Positions 53,622 to 62,037 of a DNA stretch of 64,000 nucleotides are shown in pieces; within the stretch, counting starts at the first letter, position 1; each line of letters begins with the position of its first letter. A program made the translations under genes and the position numbers. Location: positions 62,001 through 126,000 of the forward strand of contig CAVTHA010000008.1 in assembly GCA_963734435.1 (NCBI GenBank), in the 5' to 3' direction. The stretch comes from Bog-756 sp963734435 (lineage in GTDB: Bacteria; Actinomycetota; Acidimicrobiia; Acidimicrobiales; RAAP-2). The notes beneath the pieces are model-generated. The model saw only the letters and a program-made list of their open reading frames with translations. It did not search any database and had not been told where the DNA came from.

Positions 53622-53776
53622 CCCGTGGCGGCGGCCGAGGCGGGCCCGCAGGCGACCGGACCGTGCCTGGGCCACGGTGCGCCATCTCCTCCGGGCCGCC
53701 GACCCGGGCCGTAAGCTTGTTTGTGATTGATCACTAGATACACGGGGCAAAAAAAGTGGGACGGCAAACGGCTGGT

Positions 53777-54403
53777 TCATGCGGGTACCTCCTGGTCGGC
53801 GGCCAGGTCGGCGCGTCGCTTCGCACCGATGGCCTCGGTCATGGCCTTGACGGCTTTGGCTTTCGGTCCGGCGCACAGGCTCTGGGCCCACGGCTCCGGG
53901 ATGGACTGGAGATCGATGGCCGCCATGACGTTGATGAGCATCCCCATGGCGAAGAACTGGCCGAGATCATCGGTGGAGAGATGGGTGCGGTCGAAGAAGA
54001 TCTGCTGGAGGACCTCGAAGGTCCGGCGACAACTGGCGGCGATGTCGGGGTCCCCGGGAGCGGCGGCGAAGCCGTGCAGCTGCACCTGGAGCAACTCGGG
54101 ATCCTGCATGAGCTCGGTATAGGCCGCACCCATGGCCTCTAGCGCCTCGTGCCCGTCGAGGCCATGGGCGGCGCGGGACAATTCCCCGATGATCCGGTCT
54201 CCGACCAGGTCATAGGTGGCCACGAACAGGTCTTTCTTGGTCCCGAACAGGCGGAAGAGGTAGGGCTGGGAGATGCCGGCCCGGACGGCGATGGCGTCGG
54301 TCGACGTCCCGGCGTAGCCGGACCGGGCGAACTCGGAGATGGCCGCGGCCAGCACCGCGGTGCGCCGCTCGTCTGCTGTCTGCCGGGTCGAGACCATCAT
54401 CAT
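53777..54403 (-). CDS. TetR family regulator of MFS exporter
   Basis: About 208 residues. HTH: VLAAAISEFARSGYAGTSTDAIAVRAGISQPYLFRLFGTKKDLF (in parts) near residues 12-55. The rest is helical. Three ATGs in a row at 54403, 54400 and 54397; the promoter spacing suggests leaderless initiation at the second or third. A longer GTG start at 54421 would put the operator inside the gene. It precedes the MFS gene and should control it. Confidence 0.87.
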   Translation of the reverse strand: MMMVSTRQTADERRTAVLAAAISEFARSGYAGTSTDAIAVRAGISQPYLFRLFGTKKDLFVATYDLVGDRIIGELSRAAHGLDGHEALEAMGAAYTELMQDPELLQVQLHGFAAAPGDPDIAASCRRTFEVLQQIFFDRTHLSTDDLGQFFAMGMLINVMAAIDLQSIPEPWAQSLCAGPKAKAVKAMTEAIGAKRRADLAADQEVPA

Positions 54404-54406
54404 TCC

Positions 54407-54435
54407 ATTGTGAGTGGTCACTCACTAACTGTCAA
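54407..54435 (-). promoter_or_regulatory. tetR promoter with operator between -35 and -10
   Basis: On the minus strand TTGACA (54435 to 54430), 17 bases, CACAAT (54412 to 54407). The dyad GTGAGTG-GT-CACTCAC (54410-54425) lies in the spacer and touches the -10 box, so a bound repressor would block RNA polymerase. Confidence 0.7.
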
Positions 54436-54473
54436 GCCCCCATTCATTTCGCGTGCCGGCGGCCCTCACCGGG

Positions 54474-54479
54474 TAGCGT
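54474..54479 (+). promoter_or_regulatory. Leaderless -10 box for otsA
   Basis: TAGCGT, six bases (CCATTC), then ATG at 54486. Confidence 0.5.
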
Positions 54480-54485
54480 CCATTC

Positions 54486-55931
54486 ATGGCTCCAAACCGC
54501 CTCGGGGAGGACGGCGAGGGCTCACTGGGCGAGGGCTCTCTGGCCGACACGGTCATGGTCTCCAACCGGGGCCCACTGTCGTTCCGTTTCGACGAGGGCG
54601 TGCCCGTGGCCGGGGAAGCGGCCGGTGGGTTGGCCGGATCCCTCGGCCCGATGATGGCCGGCACCGGGGCGACCTGGGTCGCCAGCACGCTCGGGGACGC
54701 CGACCGGGCGGCGGCCGAGGCGGGGCTCGTCCCCGAGAACGGGTACCAGGTCGAGCTGGTCGACCCGGAACCGGAAGTCTTCAACCTGGCCTACAACGTG
54801 GTCTCCAACGCCATGCTCTGGTTCTGCCACCACCACCTGTTCGACGCGCCCCGCCGGCCCCGCACCGACTACCGGTGGTCCGACGCCTGGGACGCCTACC
54901 GCGAGCTCAACGAGCAGTTCGCCGACCGGGTGGCCAAGGTCGCGCCCGACGGCGGCCGGGTCCTGGTGCAGGACTACCACTTGGCCCTCATGGGCTCGGC
55001 GCTGGCCCGCCAGCGACCGGACCTGAGGACGGTGCACTTCACCCACACCCCCTTCGCCGATCCCTCGGTCTTGCGCATGCTCCCCACCGCCACCGGAAAC
55101 GACCTGTTGTCGTCGATGGCCGGGTTCGGCGCCTGCGGATTCCACACCGAGCGGTGGGCGGCGGCCTACCGGGCCAACCAGTCCGCGCCCGACCAGTCCC
55201 CTCCGGGGAGGACCGGCGCCGCCGGCCGGGCCTTCGTGTCGGCACTCTCGGTCGATCCCGAACGACTGCGAGCCTCGGCGTCCGATCCGGCCGTCCAGAC
55301 TGCGCTGGCCCGCATCGAGGAACAGGTGGGAGCTGGCGACCGCCAGGTGATCGTGCGGGTCGACCGGATGGAGCTGTCCAAGAACCTGCTGCGCGGGTTC
55401 TGGGCCTTCGACGAGTTGCTCGAATGCCAACCGGCCCGGCGTGAGCGGGTGGTGTTCGTGGCCCTGGCCTACCCCACCCGCCAGGGGCTACCCGAGTACC
55501 TGGCCTACCAGAACGAAGTCGAGTCCACGGTGGCCCGCATCAACCAACGGTGGGGCCGGCCCGGATGGACACCCATCGTCCTCGAGGTGGAGGACGACTA
55601 CTACGCATCGCTGGCGGCCCTGGAGCGCTACGACGTCCTGCTGGTCAACCCGGTGCGCGACGGGATGAACCTGGTGGCCAAGGAAGGGCCGCTCGTCAAC
55701 GGACGGAACGGAGTCCTCGCATTGTCCCGCGAGGCCGGTGCCTTCGAGGAGCTCCAGCCGGCCGCGCTCGAGCTGAACCCGTTCGATGTGTCGGCCACCG
55801 CCGCGGCTTTGGCTGCAGCCCTCGACCTGGACGCCGATCAGCGAGCCGAGCGGTCGGCGGCGTTACGCCGGCTGATCACCGCCCGCCGGCCGGCCGACTG
55901 GCTCCGCGACCAGCTGGCCTCGGCGGGCTGA
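54486..55931 (+). CDS. otsA: Trehalose-6-phosphate synthase
   Basis: GT20 enzyme making trehalose-6-phosphate; 481 residues. VSNRGPLSFRF at residue 25, AGGLAGSLGPM near 45 binding the donor, VQDYHLALM near 160, HFTHTPFAD, VRVDRMELSKN near 295 and the late DGMNLVAKE with DEE-type end REAGAFEEL. The R/K pair for phosphate and UDP binding is present in the last motifs. Convergent with otsB, which lies 31 bases further on, on the other strand. Confidence 0.93.
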   Translation: MAPNRLGEDGEGSLGEGSLADTVMVSNRGPLSFRFDEGVPVAGEAAGGLAGSLGPMMAGTGATWVASTLGDADRAAAEAGLVPENGYQVELVDPEPEVFNLAYNVVSNAMLWFCHHHLFDAPRRPRTDYRWSDAWDAYRELNEQFADRVAKVAPDGGRVLVQDYHLALMGSALARQRPDLRTVHFTHTPFADPSVLRMLPTATGNDLLSSMAGFGACGFHTERWAAAYRANQSAPDQSPPGRTGAAGRAFVSALSVDPERLRASASDPAVQTALARIEEQVGAGDRQVIVRVDRMELSKNLLRGFWAFDELLECQPARRERVVFVALAYPTRQGLPEYLAYQNEVESTVARINQRWGRPGWTPIVLEVEDDYYASLAALERYDVLLVNPVRDGMNLVAKEGPLVNGRNGVLALSREAGAFEELQPAALELNPFDVSATAAALAAALDLDADQRAERSAALRRLITARRPADWLRDQLASAG

Positions 55932-55962
55932 ACCCCGAGCGTTCACGCCACTCGGCCTGCCC

Positions 55963-56781
55963 TCAGGTCCTCCGGCCCGCCGGGACGGCGTCCGCCAGCC
56001 ACCCCAGCACGGCCAGGGCTCCCGGCGGGCCCGGTACCACCGCATCGGCCGCCTCGGCCACCTCTGGCGCGCTCTCGTCGTCGACGGCGGCGATGGCGGC
56101 GGTGGCGAGACCGTCGCTCGCCGCCAGCTCGGCCAGCGCGGCAAAGGCCGGCAGGTCACCGAGGTCGTCACCGAGGTAGCATGCGGCGCTGCACCCTGCG
56201 GTCAGGGCCCGCACCGCCGAGCCCTTGTCGGCGTCGGTCGGCGGCCGGAGCTCGACCGACATCCGGCCCCCATGGGACCGGAGCCCGGTACGCCTCGCTT
56301 CGGCCTCGACGGCGATGATGACCCACTCGGCCGCACCGGGTGTCCGGCGCCAGTGAATGGTGACCGCCAGGCCCTTGTCCTCCACTTCGACGCCGGGCGG
56401 GGCGGCGGAACGGAGACGGCCGGCGGCGTCGGCCACCAGCGGACGCCAGCGCTCCGCATTGCCATCGACGGTGATCTCCCGGCCGTCACCCGCCCACTCC
56501 AACCCGTACAGGCCGACCAGCCGGATCGACGAGACACCGGCCGGTCCTGCCGTTCCGTCATCGAGGGACGCCACCCGATCGAGGAGGAACGATGCCGGCC
56601 GCCCAGAGACCACCGCCACCACGCCGAACCGCTGCGCCAGGCGCGCCATGACCTCGACCGCGCCAGCGAGGGGGCGGGCTCGGGCCGGATCGGTGACGAT
56701 CGGGGCCAGCGTGCCGTCGAAGTCGGTGATGACGGCGGTGGTGGGCGGATGCTCGAGCAGCGGCTGAAGCACTCGAACCAC
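55963..56781 (-). CDS. otsB: Trehalose-6-phosphate phosphatase
   Basis: HAD-family phosphatase, about 272 residues, removing phosphate from trehalose-6-phosphate. VITDFDGTLAPIV (motif I with nucleophile D) is near the N-terminus, VVSGRPASFL is motif II, DKGSAVRAL motif III lysine, and YLGDDLGDLPAF motif IV. No ATG precedes the domain in frame; the GTG at 56781 (VVRVLQPLLEH) is the likely start, and the frame remains open into the upstream gene. Faces otsA, so the two are convergent rather than an operon. Confidence 0.88.
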   Translation of the reverse strand: MVRVLQPLLEHPPTTAVITDFDGTLAPIVTDPARARPLAGAVEVMARLAQRFGVVAVVSGRPASFLLDRVASLDDGTAGPAGVSSIRLVGLYGLEWAGDGREITVDGNAERWRPLVADAAGRLRSAAPPGVEVEDKGLAVTIHWRRTPGAAEWVIIAVEAEARRTGLRSHGGRMSVELRPPTDADKGSAVRALTAGCSAACYLGDDLGDLPAFAALAELAASDGLATAAIAAVDDESAPEVAEAADAVVPGPPGALAVLGWLADAVPAGRRT

Positions 56782-56833
56782 GTCCGGTTGGAGTTCGGTG
56801 CCGTCCCGCTCCCCGCGTCCGCGGCCGCTGCCG

Positions 56834-57475
56834 TCAGTGATGGGTCGAGGACGTCGTCGAGGACCGGGCGGAGGTGGTCGCCGTGGTGGCGGTGGTGGTC
56901 GTGGTGGGCGCCGTGGCCCTCGTGGCCAGATCCGGCCCGACCACCACCAGCACTTCGGCGGTGCCGATCGAACTGATCGGCGCGGCAGTCGTGTAGGGGC
57001 CGACCGCACTGCTCGTCAGATGGAGGGAGGCGGCGATGGCCTCGGCCGACTGCTGCTGGCCGGAGAGGTAGTAGACGGTCGACGTCGAGACATGGGCTGA
57101 GGCATTGACCGGCGACTCGAGGTTCCAACCGCCCGGGCGCAGCTCGTTGGTCACGGCGGCCGCCGCCCCGGTCACACTCGAGGCGTTGGCCACCAGCACC
57201 GAGACCTTGCTCGGTGCCACCGTGGTCGTCGGGCTGGTCGGATGGCCGGCAGACGTGGTCGAGGAGGAGGTGGCCACGGTCGTCGTGGTCGAGCCGGCCG
57301 ATGTGTTCGCCGCCGATCCCGCGGCCGGCTTGGCTGCGGAGGGATGGATCACACCGAGCAGCAGGACCGTGGCAACCACGAAGGCCGCCAGCACCAGACC
57401 GGCCCGGGCCATCGGCAAACCGCGCCCGTTCGGGCCGCTAGGTGGTGGCCCGTCGGACTCAGGGGGGTTGGACAC
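56834..57475 (-). CDS. LytR_C-domain membrane protein
   Basis: 213 residues. One N-terminal membrane helix (AGLVLAAFVVATVLLLGVI), a Thr/Ser-rich stretch (STTTTVATSSSTT), then a LytR_C domain of about 100 residues: VSVLVANASSVTGAAAAVTNELRPGGW, VYYLSGQQQSAEAIAASLHL. Ends in another Thr-rich tail. LytR_C domains occur near the cell wall; the enzymatic LCP part is absent. Lies just upstream of otsB on the same strand. Confidence 0.78.
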   Translation of the reverse strand: MSNPPESDGPPPSGPNGRGLPMARAGLVLAAFVVATVLLLGVIHPSAAKPAAGSAANTSAGSTTTTVATSSSTTSAGHPTSPTTTVAPSKVSVLVANASSVTGAAAAVTNELRPGGWNLESPVNASAHVSTSTVYYLSGQQQSAEAIAASLHLTSSAVGPYTTAAPISSIGTAEVLVVVGPDLATRATAPTTTTTATTATTSARSSTTSSTHH

Positions 57476-57621
57476 TGGGAGTCAGCCTGCCAACCGGTGG
57501 ATGGAGAAGCAAGGCTTTCCCATCGTCGGGACCTCGGGGTGGATCCGCGCCGAAAAGGAGCCTCCTCGCCCGACTCGACGACCGTACACTGGGTTCGCGG
57601 CGGGGGTGGTGACGGCACCGG

Positions 57622-57697
57622 GCCGGTGTGGCGCAGTTGGTAGCGCAGACGACTTGTAATCGTCAGGTCGTGGGTTCGATTCCCACCGCCGGCTCCA
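57622..57697 (+). tRNA. tRNA-Thr (anticodon UGU)
   Basis: Acceptor GCCGGTG pairs with CGCCGGC (one G-U). Anticodon stem GACGA/TCGTC holds loop CTTGTAA, anticodon TGT. T-arm GTGGG-TTCGATT-CCCAC. CCA is encoded (57695-57697). Confidence 0.95.
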
Positions 57698-57703
57698 TTG
57701 TCT

Positions 57704-57724
57704 GGTCGCGCCACGGGCGCGACC
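57704..57724 (+). terminator. Hairpin after tRNA-Thr
   Basis: A perfect 9-bp stem, GGTCGCGCC/GGCGCGACC, with a 3-base loop, six bases past the tRNA end. Confidence 0.75.
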
Positions 57725-58114
57725 GGCGTGACCTTGACGGCGGGCGTCGTCCGCATCGCCGTCCCGAGCCCGGCTGGTCAAGCCCGCCGGAGGGAGTGCG
57801 GAATGGGGCTTGCCGGGGGCGTGGGTGAGCGTGAAGGGGGTGCGTTCTTCGCGGGATCCGCGTGCCTTCGACTAGTGGCGGACGGCAGATAAGGCGACGT
57901 TACGAGGTCAGATGGTCGAGTACCCGCCGCCGATCCTCTGACCAGGCAACTCGCGCCGTCGGGCCGACGGCCGATCATGAGTCACCGAGGGGCCGGTGGC
58001 GGTTTCGGCCCCGAGGTTCACCCCGGCGCCCTTCCGGGTAAGTTCTGTGGCTGACAGCGTGCCCTCTTGGCGCGGGCCTTCTCGACGATCCCCATGTGGA
58101 GGGGAGGAACGGCT
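57725..58114. other. Non-coding gap upstream of egtB
   Basis: 390 bases with no convincing gene or RNA fold. The last bases hold a strong GGAGGGGAGG Shine-Dalgarno for egtB. A promoter is not obvious. Confidence 0.4.
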
Positions 58115-59377
58115 ATGACGGACCTGCTGATGGCGGAAGACCAGCTGACCCTGGCGGATCGCTTCGTCGCCACCCGATCGCTGACCGAATCGCTGGCCTC
58201 CCCCCTGTCGGCCGAAGACCAGACCGTCCAGTCGATGCCCGACGTGAGCCCGACCAAGTGGCACCGGGCCCACACCACCTGGTTCTTCGAGACCTTCCTC
58301 CTCCAGCCCGGGATCGAGGATTATCGGTGCTTCCACCCCGATTTCGGGTTCCTGTTCAACTCGTACTACGAAGGGGTCGGTGCCCGCTATCCCCGGCATC
58401 ACCGGGGCCTGGTGTCACGGCCTGGTGTTGCCGAGATCGCCGAGTACCGGGCCCACGTGGACCGGGCGATGGGCGCGTTGCTGGACGATCCGTTCCGTGC
58501 CACCGTCGCCGGGCTCGTCGAGCTCGGGATCCAGCACGAGCAGCAGCACCAAGAGCTTCTGCTGATGGACATCAAGCACGTGTTGTCCCGCAACCCACTC
58601 CTGCCCGCTTACGATGCCGTCCGCCTCCCGGCCCCTGCCGCCGCCGAGGACGCCGGGTGGTGCGGCCATGCCGGAGGCACGTACGAGATCGGTCACTCCG
58701 GAGCGGGTTTCTGCTTCGACAACGAGCTCCCCCGCCACTGCATCTACCTCGAGGCGTTCGAGCTCGCTGACCGGGTGGTGAGTTGCGGGCAATGGCTGGA
58801 GTTCATGGCCGACGGTGGATACCACCGGCCCGAGTTGTGGCTCTCGGACGGGTGGGCCACCGTGCAGGCGGACGGGTGGGAGGCACCGCTCTACTGGTCG
58901 ACGGTCGACGGCCGGTGGCACGAGTTCACCCTCGGTGGCCCCATGCCGGTGAATCCGGCCCAGCCGGCCTGCCACCTCAGCTACTACGAGGCCGATGCCT
59001 TCGCCCGCTGGGCCGGCGGCCGGCTCCCGACCGAGGCCGAGTGGGAGGTGGCGGCAGCAGGATCGCCGGTGACCGGCCATTTCCTCGATCAGACCAAGCT
59101 CCATCCCACCCCGACAACCGGGCCCTCGTCACCACCCGGGCCCTTCGGCGATGTGTGGCAGTGGACGTCGTCCGCCTACAGCCCCTACCCCGGGTTCGAG
59201 CCGGCATCGGGCGCAGTTGGCGAGTACAACGGCAAATTCATGGTCAACCAGTACGTGCTCCGTGGCGGGTCGTGTGTCACTCCACCCGACCATGTGCGCG
59301 CCGGCTACCGGAATTTCTTCCCCCCGTCCGCCCGCTGGGCATTCTCCGGGCTGCGCCTCGCCCGCGACGCCGGCTGA
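58115..59377 (+). CDS. egtB: Ergothioneine sulfoxide synthase
   Basis: Non-heme iron oxygenase joining hercynine with a thiol (gamma-glutamylcysteine or cysteine); 420 residues. N-terminal DinB-like domain: KWHRAHTTWFFE and QHEQQHQELL supply the three iron-binding histidines. C-terminal sulfatase-modifying-factor fold: GRLPTEAEWEVAAAG, VWQWTSSAY and VLRGGSCVTPPDHVRAGYRNFF. ATG at 58115 follows a strong SD. egtD follows after 29 bases in the same direction. egtA, egtC and egtE are not in view. Confidence 0.93.
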   Translation: MTDLLMAEDQLTLADRFVATRSLTESLASPLSAEDQTVQSMPDVSPTKWHRAHTTWFFETFLLQPGIEDYRCFHPDFGFLFNSYYEGVGARYPRHHRGLVSRPGVAEIAEYRAHVDRAMGALLDDPFRATVAGLVELGIQHEQQHQELLLMDIKHVLSRNPLLPAYDAVRLPAPAAAEDAGWCGHAGGTYEIGHSGAGFCFDNELPRHCIYLEAFELADRVVSCGQWLEFMADGGYHRPELWLSDGWATVQADGWEAPLYWSTVDGRWHEFTLGGPMPVNPAQPACHLSYYEADAFARWAGGRLPTEAEWEVAAAGSPVTGHFLDQTKLHPTPTTGPSSPPGPFGDVWQWTSSAYSPYPGFEPASGAVGEYNGKFMVNQYVLRGGSCVTPPDHVRAGYRNFFPPSARWAFSGLRLARDAG

Positions 59378-59406
59378 TCACCGCCCCAACTCGGAAAGCA
59401 CCTCCC

Positions 59407-60390
59407 ATGAGCACGGTGATCCCCCCGACCATCGACATCCATATCTCGGCCAGTGACCTGCGCGGCGCCATGGAGCAGGATGTGGCCACCGGTCTCACTA
59501 CTGACCCGAAGCAGCTGCCGCCCGTGTACTTCTACGACGACCGCGGCAGCCGCCTGTTCGACGAGATCACCAGGCTGCCCGAGTACTACCCGACCCGCGC
59601 CGAGCGATCGATCCTGGACGCCCACGCCGGCGACATCGCCAGGCACGCCGGCGCCGAGACCCTCATCGAGCTCGGTGCAGGAACGTGCGAGAAGTCACGC
59701 CTGTTGCTCGACGCCATGCAGTCCACTGGCCGCCTACGGCGATTCCTTCCGCTCGACGTGAGCGAGTCCACGCTCTGGGAGGCGGCCAACGCCCTGGCTC
59801 GGGAGTATCCCGGTGTGGCGGTCAACGCGGTGGTCGCCGACTTCCATCAACACCTCGACCGGCTGCCCGTCGAAGGACGCCGGTTGTTCGCCTTCCTCGG
59901 CGGCACCATCGGCAACCTCGACCCGGAGCAGCGTCGGGAGTTCTTCTTCCGGCTGGGAAAGGTCATGGACATGGAGGACCGGCTGCTCATCGGGACCGAC
60001 CTGATCAAGGATCGGGGCCGGCTGGTCAACGCCTACGACGACTCGGCCGGGGTGACCGCCGAGTTCAACCGGAACGTGCTCCTCGTGCTGAACCGTGAGC
60101 TCGGCGCGGATTTCGACCCCGCCCGGTTCGAGCACGTGGCCCGCTGGAACGAGGCGGACCAACGGATCGAGATGTGGCTGCGGTCACCCGATCACCAGCA
60201 GGTGCGGGTGGGTGACCTCGCGCTCGACCTGGTGTTCCGGCCCGGCGAGGAGATGCTGACCGAGATCAGCACCAAGTTCTCGCCGGACGCGCTCGAGACC
60301 GAGCTCGGCGAGTGCGGGTTCCGGGTGGACTCGGCCTGGTGCTCCGAGGGTGGCGAGTTCATGTTGACGCTGGCCCGGCCCTCCTGCTGA
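59407..60390 (+). CDS. egtD: Histidine N-alpha-methyltransferase
   Basis: Trimethylates histidine to hercynine with SAM, the first ergothioneine step; 327 residues, normal length. PPVYFYDDRGSRLFDEITRLPEYYPTRAE (in parts) near 38-65 is diagnostic. IELGAGTCEKSRLLLDA is the SAM loop. FLGGTIGNLD near 165, and the histidine-binding NAYDDSAGVTAEFNRN follow. Forms an egtB-egtD operon. The stop lies in the first arm of a terminator-like stem. Confidence 0.94.
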   Translation: MSTVIPPTIDIHISASDLRGAMEQDVATGLTTDPKQLPPVYFYDDRGSRLFDEITRLPEYYPTRAERSILDAHAGDIARHAGAETLIELGAGTCEKSRLLLDAMQSTGRLRRFLPLDVSESTLWEAANALAREYPGVAVNAVVADFHQHLDRLPVEGRRLFAFLGGTIGNLDPEQRREFFFRLGKVMDMEDRLLIGTDLIKDRGRLVNAYDDSAGVTAEFNRNVLLVLNRELGADFDPARFEHVARWNEADQRIEMWLRSPDHQQVRVGDLALDLVFRPGEEMLTEISTKFSPDALETELGECGFRVDSAWCSEGGEFMLTLARPSC

Positions 60391-60411
60391 GCACCCCTCC
60401 CCCGGAGGGCC
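60377..60411. terminator. Hairpin at end of egtD
   Basis: GGCCCTCC/GGAGGGCC, an 8-bp stem with a 19-base loop. It overlaps the stop codon of egtD and faces the convergent reductase. Confidence 0.55.
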
Positions 60412-60494
60412 CCCTTCACCCATCCTCCCCAACCCGCCGGTCCGCTGGCTCCCTGGCGGTCGAGCCCGCGGCCCACGCCGGGTGAGCACGTCGT

Positions 60495-61865
60495 TCAGGA
60501 GCCGAGCAGATCCTTCACCGCCGCCTCGACGGCGCGGTGGAACGTCGGATAGGCATAGATCATGTGGCGCAGCTGCGTGGTGGGCACCTCGGCGTGGACG
60601 GCCAAGGTCAACAGGCCGAGCACCTCGCCCCCCCACGGCCCGGCAGAGGTCGCGCCGACGAGCACACCCCGGGTGGCGTCCTCGACCAGTTTGATGAACC
60701 CCCGGTTGCCCGCCTTGTGGATCCAGCCCCGGGTGGAGGACGGGACGTCGGTCGTCCCGGTCCGGACCTCGAGCCCACGTTGGCGAGCATCCCGCTCGCT
60801 CAGGCCGACCGAGCCGATCTCCGGATCGGTGAAGGTCACCCGCGGGAGGGCCCGGTAGTCGGCGGGCACCACCGGCCGGCCGAGGATGTCGTTGACCACG
60901 ATGTCGGCCTGGTACATCGAGATGTGGGTGAACGCGCCCTTGCCGGTGATGTCTCCGATGGCCCAGGTGCGCTCCACCCCGTCCACCCGCAGGTGGTCGT
61001 CGACGGGGATGAACCGGTCGGTTTCGGACAGTCCGACCGAGGACACGTTGATCCGGGACAGCTCGGCGTGGCGGCCCGTGGCGACCAGGAGCCGGTCGGC
61101 GACAACCGGTTCGTTCCCGCCCACCTCCAGGCGGAACCGGCGCCCGTCGTGGCCGACCGACCCGACCGCCACTCCGGTCCGGACGTCGATCCCCTCGGAG
61201 GCGAAGACCTCTCCGAGCAGGACGCCGGCCTCGTTTTCCTCGGGGCCGAGCAGGCAAGGGCCCGCTTCGAGCACGGTGACCGACGATCCGAAGCGGCGGA
61301 ACACCTGGGCCAGCTCGGCCCCGATGGCCCCTCCGCCCAGCACGGCCAGGGAGGCGGGGACCTCCTCGGTCTCGATGGCCTGGCGGTTGGTCCAGTACGG
61401 GGTGGTGGCCAGCCCGTCGACCGGGGGGATGGAAGGCCGGGTACCCGCATTCACGATGACTCCCGTGTCGGCCTCGAACGTGCGGTCGCCCACCGACACC
61501 CGGCCGGTCCCCTCGAGACGGCCCCACCCTCGCTCGAAGTGGCCCCCCTTGTCCTCGAACCGTTTCACGGCGACCGCGTCGTCCCACGAGTCGGTCGCAT
61601 CGTCACGGATCCGCTGGGCCACCGGTGCCCAGTCGGGCCCGACGGTGGCATCCCCGGCCATGCCCGGAACCCGGCCGGCTTCGGCCAACAGGTCGGCGGC
61701 CCGGATCATCATCTTCGACGGCACGCACCCCCAATACGGGCATTCCCCGCCGACCAGGCCGCCGTCGATGCCGACCACGTTCAACCCGGCCTCGGCCAGC
61801 CGCTCGGCCGCGTCCTCGCCTCCAGGGCCCATGCCCAACACGATCACGTCTGCTCGCTCGCTCAC
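60495..61865 (-). CDS. FAD-dependent disulfide reductase (pyridine nucleotide class I)
   Basis: 456 residues. VIVLGMGPGGEDAAERLAEAG binds FAD. The redox disulfide is ECPYWGCVPSK, a CxxxxC class I site. VLGGGAIGAELAQVFRRFG binds NAD(P)H. TWAIGDITGKGAFTHISMYQ is the second FAD motif. The dimerisation domain ends IYAYPTFHRAVEAA, with the His but no His-Glu pair of lipoamide dehydrogenase (AYPTFH-RAVE). Could be a thiol reductase (mycothione, mercuric or other) rather than lipoamide dehydrogenase. It converges on egtBD, so a role with ergothioneine is only suggestive. Confidence 0.82.
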   Translation of the reverse strand: MSERADVIVLGMGPGGEDAAERLAEAGLNVVGIDGGLVGGECPYWGCVPSKMMIRAADLLAEAGRVPGMAGDATVGPDWAPVAQRIRDDATDSWDDAVAVKRFEDKGGHFERGWGRLEGTGRVSVGDRTFEADTGVIVNAGTRPSIPPVDGLATTPYWTNRQAIETEEVPASLAVLGGGAIGAELAQVFRRFGSSVTVLEAGPCLLGPEENEAGVLLGEVFASEGIDVRTGVAVGSVGHDGRRFRLEVGGNEPVVADRLLVATGRHAELSRINVSSVGLSETDRFIPVDDHLRVDGVERTWAIGDITGKGAFTHISMYQADIVVNDILGRPVVPADYRALPRVTFTDPEIGSVGLSERDARQRGLEVRTGTTDVPSSTRGWIHKAGNRGFIKLVEDATRGVLVGATSAGPWGGEVLGLLTLAVHAEVPTTQLRHMIYAYPTFHRAVEAAVKDLLGS

Positions 61866-62037
61866 CCGTGCTCCTTCGGATCCGACCCCATGAGGCCGCG
61901 GTGGGAGGGTCGTCGGGCCGGACCGCCCGCATGCGGAACCGCCACCCCAACTTCACCCACACCGCACGTTCGCCCCACCACTCCGGTTCTACCCCAACCC
62001 GGACCGGTCGGCTCCCGTCCTTATCGGCTGAGCGGGC

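Noticed and set aside
57725..58114. Riboswitch or att site between tRNA-Thr and egtB
   Set aside because: No recognisable aptamer fold and no copy of the tRNA 3' end was found in the gap.
60495..61865. Dihydrolipoamide dehydrogenase (lpd)
   Set aside because: The active-site disulfide is present, but the C-terminal motif AYPTFHRAVE differs from the usual HPT-E form and no 2-oxoacid dehydrogenase genes are near; left as a general disulfide reductase.
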